From HGM04593 sp045634305 (GTDB taxonomy: Bacteria; Bacteroidota; Bacteroidia; Bacteroidales; Bacteroidaceae): a stretch of 30,016 nt of DNA. Made by a program: the position numbers and the translations under genes. This document shows positions 7,884 to 16,674 of this stretch, in pieces. The notes under the pieces were generated by a model. That model was given only the letters and a program-made list of their open reading frames with translations. It searched no databases and was not told the DNA's origin. Numbering within the stretch: position 1 is the first letter of the stretch; each line of letters begins with the position of its first letter. The stretch spans positions 1 through 30,016 of the forward strand of contig JAZQZZ010000013.1 of NCBI GenBank assembly GCA_045634305.1, written 5' to 3'.

Positions 7884-7915
7884 AATAAGCGCCTTCGGGC
7901 GCTTATTTTTTTTGG
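7884..7915 (+). terminator. Strong intrinsic terminator of GH20 gene
   Basis: AATAAGCGCC (7884-7893), a TTCG tetraloop and GGCGCTTATT (7898-7907) form a perfect 10-bp hairpin followed by a T run, 34 bp after the stop codon. Confidence 0.95.
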
Positions 7916-8040
7916 CAACAATGCCACAGTCTGCCCGGATTGCCAAATTTCAGCATCAATATCAAATCTACCGTACGAGAACCCGTAATATTGTTTTTTA
8001 AAATCCTCTTCCATACGTTTAGAAGTAAACACACATAAAC

Positions 8041-8075
8041 AACAAATCCGCGCTCTTAAAGGGCGCGGATTTGTT
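8041..8075 (-). terminator. Intrinsic terminator of bamD operon
   Basis: AACAAATCCGCGC (8041-8053) and GCGCGGATTTGTT (8063-8075) form a perfect 13-bp stem, with further pairing possible inside. It lies 20 bp beyond the DUF4293 stop, with TTGTTTATGTGTG following on the minus strand. Together with the hairpin at 7884 it separates the two convergent transcripts. Confidence 0.9.
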
Positions 8076-8095
8076 GTTTATTGGAAATCTTGTCA

Positions 8096-8563
8096 TCAGT
8101 CTCTCAAACGGAAACCGAGTGCCTTTGCAATTATCTTTGCCTCGCAACGGCGGAGCAAAAGGAATGCTATAAGATTCAATGTCAACGCAATGAACGGATA
8201 GAGCATTGGAACTCCAATTGCCATTGATGTATCGTTTGAAAGAACAAGCGTATAAACAAAGAACAGGATATAGTAACCGGCAAACAGCAGCATTGTAAGT
8301 ATTGTAACCCTTTTCTGCAATTCAAAGTTATTGAACAGCGAAACGACAAGGCCAAAAAGGTTTACAACCGCTGTGAAAATCAGTATAATTCCAAGCGCAA
8401 TTACCGACCTTGAAACCTCGCCGTCAGCAGCTGTATACTTGAAATTAGTCATCTCCGACACTGCACCGTCGGGCTCTGTAAAACTAACTACAGGAGCAAT
8501 AAGCGCAAGAATTGTCAACACCAGTGATGCCACATACATCAACTGATAGAAACGGAATTTCAT
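8096..8563 (-). CDS. DUF4293 family membrane protein
   Basis: Encodes 155 residues with four hydrophobic segments, about 8-28, 53-77, 86-108 and 117-138, and short loops. The C-terminus is basic (LRRCEAKIIAKALGFRLRD). This layout and its position directly after the omega-type subunit and bamD match the DUF4293 genes that follow these two in other Bacteroidales. Its function is unknown. It is the last gene of the operon: it starts 33 bp after the omega gene and ends just before the terminator at 8041-8075. Confidence 0.8.
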   Translation of the reverse strand: MKFRFYQLMYVASLVLTILALIAPVVSFTEPDGAVSEMTNFKYTAADGEVSRSVIALGIILIFTAVVNLFGLVVSLFNNFELQKRVTILTMLLFAGYYILFFVYTLVLSNDTSMAIGVPMLYPFIALTLNLIAFLLLRRCEAKIIAKALGFRLRD

Positions 8564-8596
8564 ATTCTACGAACTATAGGAAATTCAACCGGTTTC

Positions 8597-8935
8597 TCAA
8601 GCCTCCTCTGTCTCAACCTCCTTTGCAGGATCTCGGAAGTAAATCTTGTCCTCAAGGAACTCCTGTGCTGCAATGAGTGTCGGCTTTGGAAGTCTCTCGA
8701 AATAACGTGAGATTTCAATCTGCTCGTGGTTCTCGAACTGCTCCTCAAGGTTATCGGTTGACGAAGAGAACTCATTCAACTTCTTGAGCAACTCCTCCTT
8801 CATCTCGGCAGCAATCTGGTTCGAGCGCTTGCCGATGATTGCAACAGACTCATATACATTACCTGTTTCGTGTACAAAATCTGCCATATTGCGTGTGACA
8901 GTGTTTGTTGGAGCGTTTGTTTTCTTGTAATCCAT
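8597..8935 (-). CDS. RNA polymerase omega subunit, Rpb6/RpoZ-like (Bacteroidetes type)
   Basis: Encodes 112 residues. The start chosen is ATG 8935 (MDYKKTNAPTNTVTRNM), because the orthologues I know begin MDYKKTNAP. An in-frame TTG at 8947 is less likely. The omega/Rpb6-type core GNVYESVAIIGKRSNQIAAEMKEEL (first half) assists folding and assembly of the beta-prime subunit, and ELSRYFERLPKPT-like sequence (here EISRYFERLPKPT) is typical of the Bacteroidetes form. It lies 23 bp after the bamD stop and 33 bp before DUF4293, in one operon. Confidence 0.88.
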   Translation of the reverse strand: MDYKKTNAPTNTVTRNMADFVHETGNVYESVAIIGKRSNQIAAEMKEELLKKLNEFSSSTDNLEEQFENHEQIEISRYFERLPKPTLIAAQEFLEDKIYFRDPAKEVETEEA

Positions 8936-8958
8936 TTTATTATTCAATTATTATATTG

Positions 8959-9774
8959 TTATTCCATTGTCTTTACAAACTTGATGGCCTCCTTATAATA
9001 TTTATCGGCTTCTTTGATATACTCACTATCGGGGAACTCAGTCTTGAACGCATAATACTCATCAATTGTATTGCGGTAGCGTTCAATTTTCTTGCTCTCC
9101 ACACTTTTGTGCGCCATCTGGTATTTGGCGCGCAGTATAAGCATTGACAAATCCTCACGCAGATTCGTATAAGGATAATCCTCCAATGCATTCTGTGCTG
9201 TGACTATACAAGCCTGATAGTTGTTGCCGATATATGCAAGGTCACCCAAATCATAATATAGCTTAGCCGAAAGATACATCTTCTTTACAAGTACATCGTG
9301 CATCTTCATTATCATATCCTGCGCCTCGCCGTTATAGCTGCTGTGAGGATAATATTCCATAAACAGCTGCAACTCATTTATGGCAGCATATGTATTCGAC
9401 TGGTCAAGTTCCGGTTCGGGAATACCCATGAAGAGCGATTTGCCTGAATAGAAACGTGTATACTCGGCATACTCGCCGCGTGGATAGTTAGAATAGTGCA
9501 CCTTGAAATACTGCGATGCAGTCTCGTAGTCCTTAGACTCGTAATAGCACCTTGCCAACAGCACCAATGACTCCTCGGCCTTGTCGCCGCCTTTGAGCAT
9601 TGTAACCATAGACTCAAGCAGTTCCGAAGCCTTGGTATATTTTCCCTCAAGGTAATACGCCTTAGCGGTTTCATACCTGTAATCATAGTCATTGGTCTTG
9701 TAAACCTTATTATAGGTATCACAAGAACTCAACGTCACGACACACAAAAGAAGTATATATACTGCCCGTTTCAT
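8959..9774 (-). CDS. bamD: Outer membrane protein assembly factor BamD
   Basis: Encodes 271 residues. It is a lipoprotein subunit of the BAM complex that inserts beta-barrel proteins into the outer membrane. The start is ATG 9774, which gives a clean lipoprotein signal MKRAVYILLLCVVTLSSC with Cys18; the frame also extends to a GTG at 9813, which would spoil the signal. The body is TPR-like alpha-helical repeats, for example YYLEGKYTKASELLE, ARCYYESKDYETASQYF and the typical 'YP.G.YAEYTRFYSGKSLF' helix pair. It heads the bamD-omega-DUF4293 operon, with a good promoter at 9838-9868. Confidence 0.93.
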   Translation of the reverse strand: MKRAVYILLLCVVTLSSCDTYNKVYKTNDYDYRYETAKAYYLEGKYTKASELLESMVTMLKGGDKAEESLVLLARCYYESKDYETASQYFKVHYSNYPRGEYAEYTRFYSGKSLFMGIPEPELDQSNTYAAINELQLFMEYYPHSSYNGEAQDMIMKMHDVLVKKMYLSAKLYYDLGDLAYIGNNYQACIVTAQNALEDYPYTNLREDLSMLILRAKYQMAHKSVESKKIERYRNTIDEYYAFKTEFPDSEYIKEADKYYKEAIKFVKTME

Positions 9775-9837
9775 TTCCAACAACCAACTCAAAGTGTACA
9801 CAACAATGCACACTAAACGTATTTATCAAAATTTTTG

Positions 9838-9868
9838 CAAAGATAGTGTATTTTGATAGAAAATCCAA
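9838..9868 (-). promoter_or_regulatory. Promoter of bamD operon
   Basis: On the minus strand a TTG (-33, 9866-9868) and TATCTTTG (-7, 9838-9845) are separated by 20 bp, fitting the Bacteroidetes sigma-ABfr consensus TTTG-N19-21-TAnnTTTG. The start codon is 63 bp downstream. Confidence 0.8.
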
Positions 9869-9939
9869 CCATAAGAAGTTCATTATTCGTTATCAAAAAT
9901 TAAAATATCGAAAAAAAGTACTTACAAAAGAAAAAACAA

Positions 9940-9979
9940 GTTTCATCCGGCATGTTATTTTTTCCATACCGGATGAAAC
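9940..9979 (-). terminator. Intrinsic terminator of GH27-GH16 gene
   Basis: GTTTCATCCGG (9940-9950) and CCGGATGAAAC (9969-9979) form a perfect 11-bp stem with an 18-nt loop, followed on the minus strand by TTGTTTTTTCTTTTG. It lies 55 bp beyond the stop codon. Confidence 0.9.
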
Positions 9980-10034
9980 ATAACAATGTAATGCCGGGCG
10001 CTAAAATGAAAGTCTCATCAAAAGCCCGCCACCA

Positions 10035-13000
10035 TCAATTGACAATAACCTTCACACCCTCTACCAGATACACACCGCATGGCAAGATAAAACAATGAGT
10101 GCCGTTGACATGAGCTCCTGCAACCTTACGCCCTGCTACATCATAAACTGTTACATCACCGGGTAGAGAGACATTCACCTGCACTCCACCGTCTATAACC
10201 GATACTTCAACATCGGCGTCATCGCTCACCGACACCACACCCACAGTGCCGTCTGTATTCTCCATGTCAGGTGTCTGATATACACGTACCCAGTCGAAGC
10301 GCGTCTCATAGGTATGTGTCACATCAGCGTCGGCAGCCCAAGCATTGTTGCCCACACTCTGATTGAGTATCAGATGGAAATGTTTGTCAAACGGCCACTG
10401 TCCCTGGTTGAGCTGAGACTGGTTGGCAGACTTTGTATAACGTCCGACTTCCTTGCCATCAACATACCATACAAGTGTCGTAGCATCCCATTTAAGGCCA
10501 TAAGTATGGTAGCGGTCGTGAGACGTAGCGACATTGAAACTTGATTTCGGATTGTTTGTATTTCCAAGGTCGTATGTCCAGTTACTGTGTACGGTGTGCC
10601 ATGAGCGCTCCTGCGAGTCTATTGTCTCCCAAATGTCAATCTCGCCACAATCGGGCCATCCGGCGCTCTGGTCCTCGGGCATCATCCAGAATGCAGGGAA
10701 GTTACCTGTCCATGGATTGGACTTGATGCGCGCCTCAACGTAACCATATGTAAAGCCGAAGCGTTTGTTGCTCTTTATACCACCGGTAATCATTGGGATC
10801 GGATCGCTCGCCATGTCGGGGTTAGGTATTGCACGCGCAACAAGGTCGCCGCCTTGCAGATAAATCACCTCCTTGCTATCACTGAGCCATCGGTTCCACG
10901 TTGCACCGTAACGCTGGCAACGCATCCACTTTTCATCGACAGGCTGCGACATATCCTCGGCATTGAATTCGTCACTGAAAACAAGTTGCCACTCACTACC
11001 CTCCTGTGGCACAAATTCGGCGTAGAGCGCAACATCGCCGTCAACCAACAAATCGCCGACAGTAGCCTTGCCGTCAACAACAGGAATCACATCCTCGTGC
11101 CACTGAGCGTTACCGTTTATCATTTGCTCGCTATAGATATTATGACCGTGACGAACAACAAGTTCCTTACATATAAAACCGGGCATACCGCGCAGCACCG
11201 CTGTAAAACCACTGCCGGGAGCAACAACCATTGGCAATGCGGTATAGTTTTCGCCGTCAATGCTTCCGTCAACCGTATTCAATGACAATGCTTTATTCTC
11301 GGTCACGACATTGAGCAGGAAATCGGCAATGTAACCACCATCGGCAACTATATTTTCCGAGCCATCGGAGTTGATATTATCTGTGTCAACCTTCACACGT
11401 ACACGATAGACACCGTCGGGCAGTACTGCCGGAATATCATATGTGAGTTCACCGTCCATCGCCACAAGTTCGCTCGACAAAGCCGGATTGCCATCACCAC
11501 CCAACAATGCGGTAAAGCGTCCGTCATTATTGAGGTCGATATACAGATAAGTATTCTTTGCCGGCGCAGTAGCAAACGCTACATCCAATACCCTTGTACC
11601 ATACATTGCCACAGGCGATAAAGTAAAATCATAATACGCCTTACCTGCAATATCGAACGAGTTTCCGTTTATAATTATGGTATTCACCACATTGCTGGCC
11701 GCTGCGTCCTTATCGAACGAGAGCGCATAGCCATCGCCACCCTGGCCATTTCCGGCCTTTACAAAAGATGCAGTAAGTACAACATCGCCATCGACATATT
11801 CTGCCGGAATTGTCACCTTACCGTCCTTTACCAGTGTTCCCGGGATAACATCCTCACTATACTGCGTCACACCATGCAGAACAGCCTTACCATCGAAGTT
11901 GTAACCATGAAGCACCTTGACAGCATCAAGTACATAGCCATCATTTGGATTTACTGTAAGCACAAGAGGCTCACCGAATTTTACAGTTGTAGGCAAAGCT
12001 GAGCCATCGGCAGCAAACAGCGCACCATTCTCGGCAACTACCTCAAGCGTACACTGTTCGTTATATACATTAAGCACGACATCACATACCGCACCACCGT
12101 TCTGCAAAATACCATTTCCATCCTCAGAACGTCCGGCCGGGTCTATTGAAGCCCAATCCACCTTGTAACGCATACGGTAGAAACCCGGAGCCATGTCGGC
12201 AGGAACAGTGAAAGCAGGCGGATTGAGAACATTGGTATTTGAAACCCTCTCACCTTTGCTATTATAGCCGGTGCCCGAGCCCAATGATGGTTCTGCGTAT
12301 GAGAAAGCCATGATATCGCTACCCGCAGGAATTGAACCGTCAGCATTCAATTTTGCCTCGAAAGCACCGTCCTGCCCGCGGTCAACATATACAAAGCCGT
12401 TCATCCATGTTCCAGTAAAGCCAAAAGAAGGATTGACTGTTTCTCCGGCCTTTGCATGGAATGTAGGGTTATCAATTTTGCTATATACTTTCAACGGTGT
12501 AGGCAACTGCAATGTCTGGCTGCCGAGCGAAACGCTGTTCAGGCGACGGCTGCCGTGAGTGTATCCCTGACTCTTGTCAAAGACAATAGGATAATCCTCA
12601 GTAACAGCAGGAGCATTCTTATTCACAAGCTCCATCTTGTCAATGTCGCCCATATATCCGCTCTCATTGAAAAGGCGCACCACATTCTCGCCCTTTTCGA
12701 GCACGACATCAAACTCGGCCGAACCGACAGTGCCCCAGCCTCCTGAATTGCCTGTATAGACAATCGCTTCACCGCCATTGACGCTAAGTTTCATTGTGCG
12801 GTCATCGCCTGTCACAAAATAAACGCGCAGGGTGTACTCACCACCCTCCTTGCTATATACATTACGCCACTGCAAATCGTTGCTGTCACGGTTACCGAGC
12901 CAGCCCACAGCCACACCGCCCGAGCAACCGTTCTTCTCGGAATAGACAGCAGTGCCATAGAACTCGTTGTTCTTGATTTCCTGATAGTCGGTGAGCCAAG

Positions 13001-14222
13001 CTGTCTCGGCCTCGTACACCTTGCGTTCAAGGCGCTCATCGGCCTCGAGTTTGTATATCCTTGTTCCATGAGCAGGAATGGTTACCGAATATGAGCCCTC
13101 GTACACACCTTTGTCCTTTTTCTCGAAAAGGTCGCGAACCTTGACATTTCCCGCAAGGTCAAGCTGCGAGAAAGCAATGCTCATATCAACAGACGCATTT
13201 GTGGGATTATAGAAAGCCACCGCACGTTTTGTGCCGTATTTCTCCTCGACATCCTTTACAAGTATATATGCACCATTCTCGCGTTTCACAACATAAGCCT
13301 GCAAGCCAAGAGTATTCTGGTTGAGTGCAATAAGTTCTTTATTCTGCATCAGCTCAAGCGCATTACCCTTTATATCGTTCATATCGCAGCCGATGAGCAA
13401 CGGTGAGCTCATTATACACCACATACCAAAGTGTGTCTTGTCCTCCTCCTCGGTTAGTCCGCGGCCAACCTCAAGCATGTCCATGTCGTTGTAACGGCCA
13501 TAGCTTGTATACGCCGACAGGTAGAGGCTCTGATTGATAATGCTCTTTACAGACTCCCAACCAAGATATATATCCTCGGTTGTGCGCCATGAATCGGCAA
13601 TCTCGCATGCCCATGTACCGGGGAATGCCCAACGGCAGATGTTCCAGGTGATATCGTCGCGACCGACTGCCTTTATTGCCGCAGCAATTTCCTTGTAGCG
13701 CTGCTCCACGTCAAGGTCTAGCCCCTCATCGTTGTTACCCGCATCAGCACCGCAATAGTCAATCTTTATAAAATCGAAGTTGAGCTTGTCAGGGTTGAAA
13801 TAGAGGTCGAAATCGGCGGCATCGTGACCATAAAGACCCACGCCACGGCCAATCTCATCCTTTGGTTCACCCCAATACGAGGCACAGGTGTTACGGCCTG
13901 CATCGGAATAGATACCGGCCTTCAAGCCCTTGCCATGAATATAATCCACAAGACCGCGCAAACCATTGGGGAAACGCTCGGGGTGAATGAGCAGATTGCC
14001 CTCGGCATCACGACCGCCAAAGAAACCGTCGTCAATGTTTATGTGGTCGTAACCACACTCCTTGAAACCAAGCTCAACCATAGCATCGGCCTGTGCCTGA
14101 ATTACAGAATCATTGATTTGGAAGCCATAGGTATTCCACGAACTCCAGCCCATAAGAGGCGGATTGTCAGCTGCAGCACACAGAGGCAATGCAAACACTA
14201 AAGCATAAAGCAGTTTTTTCAT
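10035..14222 (-). CDS. Secreted GH27-CBM-repeat-GH16 bifunctional glycosidase
   Basis: Encodes 1395 residues. Signal peptide 1-18. Residues 20-300 are a GH27 alpha-galactosidase barrel: nucleophile Asp155 in FIKIDYCG, acid/base Asp217 in SWRTTEDI, and NIDDGFF at 62-68. An all-beta domain covers 300-395. A CBM6/CBM35-like domain covers about 402-535 (VYEAETAWL ... VVRLFNESG). A tandemly repeated pair follows: a GEVED-like beta domain with calcium-type loops (545-720 and 830-972, e.g. DLNNDGRF at 896-903), each followed by an InlB B-repeat-like domain (728-822 and 978-1071). Residues 1078-1316 are a GH16 beta-jelly-roll with catalytic EIDIWE (Glu194+1000, Asp1196, Glu1199). The last 45 residues end in a sorting-type tail (VYDVAGRKV...GVYLVEGVKVIVN). 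It likely trims alpha-galactose and cuts a beta-linked backbone at the cell surface. The substrate could be mucin-type poly-LacNAc or a plant/algal galactan. Confidence 0.93.
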   Translation of the reverse strand: MKKLLYALVFALPLCAAADNPPLMGWSSWNTYGFQINDSVIQAQADAMVELGFKECGYDHINIDDGFFGGRDAEGNLLIHPERFPNGLRGLVDYIHGKGLKAGIYSDAGRNTCASYWGEPKDEIGRGVGLYGHDAADFDLYFNPDKLNFDFIKIDYCGADAGNNDEGLDLDVEQRYKEIAAAIKAVGRDDITWNICRWAFPGTWACEIADSWRTTEDIYLGWESVKSIINQSLYLSAYTSYGRYNDMDMLEVGRGLTEEEDKTHFGMWCIMSSPLLIGCDMNDIKGNALELMQNKELIALNQNTLGLQAYVVKRENGAYILVKDVEEKYGTKRAVAFYNPTNASVDMSIAFSQLDLAGNVKVRDLFEKKDKGVYEGSYSVTIPAHGTRIYKLEADERLERKVYEAETAWLTDYQEIKNNEFYGTAVYSEKNGCSGGVAVGWLGNRDSNDLQWRNVYSKEGGEYTLRVYFVTGDDRTMKLSVNGGEAIVYTGNSGGWGTVGSAEFDVVLEKGENVVRLFNESGYMGDIDKMELVNKNAPAVTEDYPIVFDKSQGYTHGSRRLNSVSLGSQTLQLPTPLKVYSKIDNPTFHAKAGETVNPSFGFTGTWMNGFVYVDRGQDGAFEAKLNADGSIPAGSDIMAFSYAEPSLGSGTGYNSKGERVSNTNVLNPPAFTVPADMAPGFYRMRYKVDWASIDPAGRSEDGNGILQNGGAVCDVVLNVYNEQCTLEVVAENGALFAADGSALPTTVKFGEPLVLTVNPNDGYVLDAVKVLHGYNFDGKAVLHGVTQYSEDVIPGTLVKDGKVTIPAEYVDGDVVLTASFVKAGNGQGGDGYALSFDKDAAASNVVNTIIINGNSFDIAGKAYYDFTLSPVAMYGTRVLDVAFATAPAKNTYLYIDLNNDGRFTALLGGDGNPALSSELVAMDGELTYDIPAVLPDGVYRVRVKVDTDNINSDGSENIVADGGYIADFLLNVVTENKALSLNTVDGSIDGENYTALPMVVAPGSGFTAVLRGMPGFICKELVVRHGHNIYSEQMINGNAQWHEDVIPVVDGKATVGDLLVDGDVALYAEFVPQEGSEWQLVFSDEFNAEDMSQPVDEKWMRCQRYGATWNRWLSDSKEVIYLQGGDLVARAIPNPDMASDPIPMITGGIKSNKRFGFTYGYVEARIKSNPWTGNFPAFWMMPEDQSAGWPDCGEIDIWETIDSQERSWHTVHSNWTYDLGNTNNPKSSFNVATSHDRYHTYGLKWDATTLVWYVDGKEVGRYTKSANQSQLNQGQWPFDKHFHLILNQSVGNNAWAADADVTHTYETRFDWVRVYQTPDMENTDGTVGVVSVSDDADVEVSVIDGGVQVNVSLPGDVTVYDVAGRKVAGAHVNGTHCFILPCGVYLVEGVKVIVN

Positions 14223-14268
14223 ATTACAGTTATTTTTAATATTTTCCGAAGCATATTAATAAATTTAT

Positions 14269-14300
14269 CAAAGATAAACAAATTGTCGGAATTATACAAA
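14269..14300 (-). promoter_or_regulatory. Promoter of GH27-GH16 gene
   Basis: On the minus strand TTTG (14297-14300) and TATCTTTG (14269-14276) are spaced by exactly 20 bp, a near-perfect Bacteroidetes promoter. The start codon lies 46 bp downstream at 14222. Confidence 0.88.
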
Positions 14301-14361
14301 TCGACAGTTTTTTATTTGCTGACAAGAATACCGGCAATACAACAACCTCAACCACCCCATA

Positions 14362-14393
14362 CTTGTATGTAACAAAGAAAATACTTATATTTG
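14362..14393 (+). promoter_or_regulatory. Promoter of uvrB
   Basis: CTTG (14362-14365) and TATATTTG (14386-14393) are spaced by 20 bp. The -7 element lies 27 bp before the ATG at 14421, giving a short leader with a purine-rich GAGAGAGAAT just before the start. Confidence 0.8.
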
Positions 14394-14420
14394 TGGTTCA
14401 ACTTTTCAGAGAGAGAGAAT

Positions 14421-16454
14421 ATGAAATTCCAGCTTGCATCCGAATACGTCCCCATGGGCGACCAGCCCGAGGCTATTGCACAACTTGTTGAGGGAATAAA
14501 GAGCGGTATCCCTGCGCAGACATTGCTTGGTGTCACAGGTTCGGGAAAGACATTTACAATGGCAAATGTCATAAAGGAGATAAACCGCCCCACCCTGATT
14601 CTGAGCCATAACAAGACCCTGGCAGCGCAGCTTTACAATGAGTTCAAGGGTTTCTTCCCCAACAATGCAGTAGAGTACTACGTTTCATATTACGACTATT
14701 ACCAACCCGAGGCATACATACCCTCGAGCGACACATACATTGAAAAGGACCTTGCAATCAACGACGAGATTGACAAACTGAGACTCGCAGCCACATCGGC
14801 ACTCCTGTCGGGCCGCAAGGATGTCGTTGTCATCTCCTCCGTATCGTGCATATATGGTATGGGAAACCCCAGCGACTTCTACAACAACGTCATTGAAATA
14901 CATGTGGGACAGAAACTCGACCGTAACGTATTCCTGCGCAAACTCGTCGGTAGCCTCTACACACGCAATGATGCAGCACTCTCGCGCGGTAACTTCCGTG
15001 TAAAAGGCGACACCGTAGAGGTTAGCCTTGCCTACAGCGACCATGTACTGCGCATCACCTTTTGGGACGATGACATTGACAGCATTGAGGAGATTGACAG
15101 TGTAACAGGCGTGCGCGTCGCCAATTTCGACGACTACAGAATTTACCCCGCCAACCTGTTCATGACAACCAAAGAGAGCACAGAACGCGCAATAGCACAG
15201 ATAGAGACCGACCTTGCCGAACGCGAAGAGTACTTCCGAGAAATAGGCAAACCACTCGAGGCAAAACGCCTGCACGAGCGCGTAACCTACGACATTGAGA
15301 TGTTGCGCGAGCTTGGGCACTGCTCGGGCATCGAGAACTACTCGCGCTATTTCGACGGCCGCGAAGCCGGCACACGCCCATACTGTCTGCTCGATTTTTT
15401 CCCCGACGATTTTCTGCTCATCATTGACGAGAGCCACGTAAGCGTTCCGCAAATACATGCGATGTACGGTGGCGACCGTGCCCGCAAGAAGAACCTCGTG
15501 GAGTTCGGGTTCCGCCTGCCCGCGGCTTTTGACAACCGCCCGCTCAAGTTCGAGGAATTCGAAAAACTGACCCCGCAGACAATATATGTAAGTGCCACAC
15601 CGGCCGACTATGAACTTGACAGAAGTGAGGGTATCATTGTGGAACAGCTCATACGCCCCACCGGATTGCTCGACCCGGTAATAGAGGTGCGGCCACTTGA
15701 GAACCAGGTCGATGACCTTATGCAGGAGATAGATATACGCGTTAAACGTGACGAGCGCGTGTTGGCTACCACTTTTACAAAAAAAATGGCCGAGGAACTT
15801 TGCGAATATCTGCAGAAGCACGGGGTACGTTGTAACTTCATACACAGCGATGTCGACACCCTGGACCGCATACAGATAATGACCGACCTGCGTGAAGGCC
15901 TATACGACGTACTCATTGGAGTGAACTTGTTACGCGAGGGCCTCGACCTGCCCGAGGTGTCGCTTGTTGCCGTACTGAATGCCGACAACGAGGGTTTCCT
16001 GCGCGACCACCGTTCACTGACACAGACTGCAGGCCGTGCAGCCCGCAACGTAAACGGACTTGTGATTTTCTATGCCGACAGGATAACCGGCAGTATGCAG
16101 CGCACCATTGACGAGACAAAGCGCCGCAGAGAGAAACAGATGCGTTACAACGAAGAACACGGAATCACGCCTACACAGATAAAGAAAGAGATTTCCAATG
16201 CACTGGTATTTGACAAAAAGGGCAACGAGGGCGGTAAGACAATCAGGTCTTATGAGACAGATGACACAGCCATGGCAATTGCATGCGACCCAATTGTCGA
16301 ATACATGAGCGTTGAGCAATTAGAGAAGAGTATAGAACGTACACGCCGCTTGATGGAGAAGGCTGCCGAGAAGATGGAGTTCATTGAAGCAGCACAATAC
16401 CGCGACGAGATGTTCAAACTGCAGGAGATATTGAAGCGGAAAGGTGAAAGGTGA
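14421..16454 (+). CDS. uvrB: Excinuclease ABC subunit B
   Basis: Encodes 677 residues. It is the damage-verifying helicase-like subunit of nucleotide excision repair and works with UvrA and UvrC. The start is ATG 14421 (MKFQLASEYVPMGDQPEAI); an upstream in-frame TTG at 14391 overlaps the promoter. Visible motifs are Walker A GVTGSGKT (37-44), the beta-hairpin region YYVSYYDYYQPEAYIP, the DEAD-type DESH (336-339), helicase motif VI region LTQTAGRAARN, and a C-terminal UVR domain (LEKSIERTRRLMEKAAEKME...) that contacts UvrC. Full length and intact. A short copy of its 3' end sits about 205 bp after the stop (see the repeat at 16632-16650). Confidence 0.98.
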   Translation: MKFQLASEYVPMGDQPEAIAQLVEGIKSGIPAQTLLGVTGSGKTFTMANVIKEINRPTLILSHNKTLAAQLYNEFKGFFPNNAVEYYVSYYDYYQPEAYIPSSDTYIEKDLAINDEIDKLRLAATSALLSGRKDVVVISSVSCIYGMGNPSDFYNNVIEIHVGQKLDRNVFLRKLVGSLYTRNDAALSRGNFRVKGDTVEVSLAYSDHVLRITFWDDDIDSIEEIDSVTGVRVANFDDYRIYPANLFMTTKESTERAIAQIETDLAEREEYFREIGKPLEAKRLHERVTYDIEMLRELGHCSGIENYSRYFDGREAGTRPYCLLDFFPDDFLLIIDESHVSVPQIHAMYGGDRARKKNLVEFGFRLPAAFDNRPLKFEEFEKLTPQTIYVSATPADYELDRSEGIIVEQLIRPTGLLDPVIEVRPLENQVDDLMQEIDIRVKRDERVLATTFTKKMAEELCEYLQKHGVRCNFIHSDVDTLDRIQIMTDLREGLYDVLIGVNLLREGLDLPEVSLVAVLNADNEGFLRDHRSLTQTAGRAARNVNGLVIFYADRITGSMQRTIDETKRRREKQMRYNEEHGITPTQIKKEISNALVFDKKGNEGGKTIRSYETDDTAMAIACDPIVEYMSVEQLEKSIERTRRLMEKAAEKMEFIEAAQYRDEMFKLQEILKRKGER

Positions 16455-16460
16455 AAGCGG

Positions 16461-16650
16461 AAAACTGCGGGTAAGCGAGAGCAAAGGAATAGTTTACTTT
16501 TACTTTGCCGAGCAAAAGCAGTTTCAAGCGCACGAAGTGCGATTAAAGGTGAAAACTACGGGTAAGCGAGCGGGATTTTCTGTTTGGCAAATGAATTCTG
16601 CAAGTTTTTTGATGCACTGCAAGAAAAATCTGATGTTCAAGCTGCAGGAG
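16461..16650. repeat. Short direct repeats in uvrB downstream interval, including a copy of the uvrB 3' end
   Basis: AAAACTGCGGGTAAGCGAG (16461-16479) recurs at 16552-16570 with one change. GATGTTCAAACTGCAGGAG, inside the last codons of uvrB (16409-16427), recurs at 16632-16650 with one change. The 220-bp interval between uvrB and the convergent lipoprotein gene contains no supported gene. A small CGCAC-GAA-GTGCG hairpin lies near 16530-16542. It may be a mosaic of local duplications or a member of a dispersed intergenic repeat family. Confidence 0.7.
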
Positions 16651-16674
16651 TTTTTTATTACCTCTGCGCACCGA

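Noticed and set aside
14685..15845. Long antisense open frame (386 codons) inside uvrB
   Set aside because: It is a mirror of the uvrB codon pattern, has no promoter or start context, and its protein resembles nothing I know. uvrB itself is certain.
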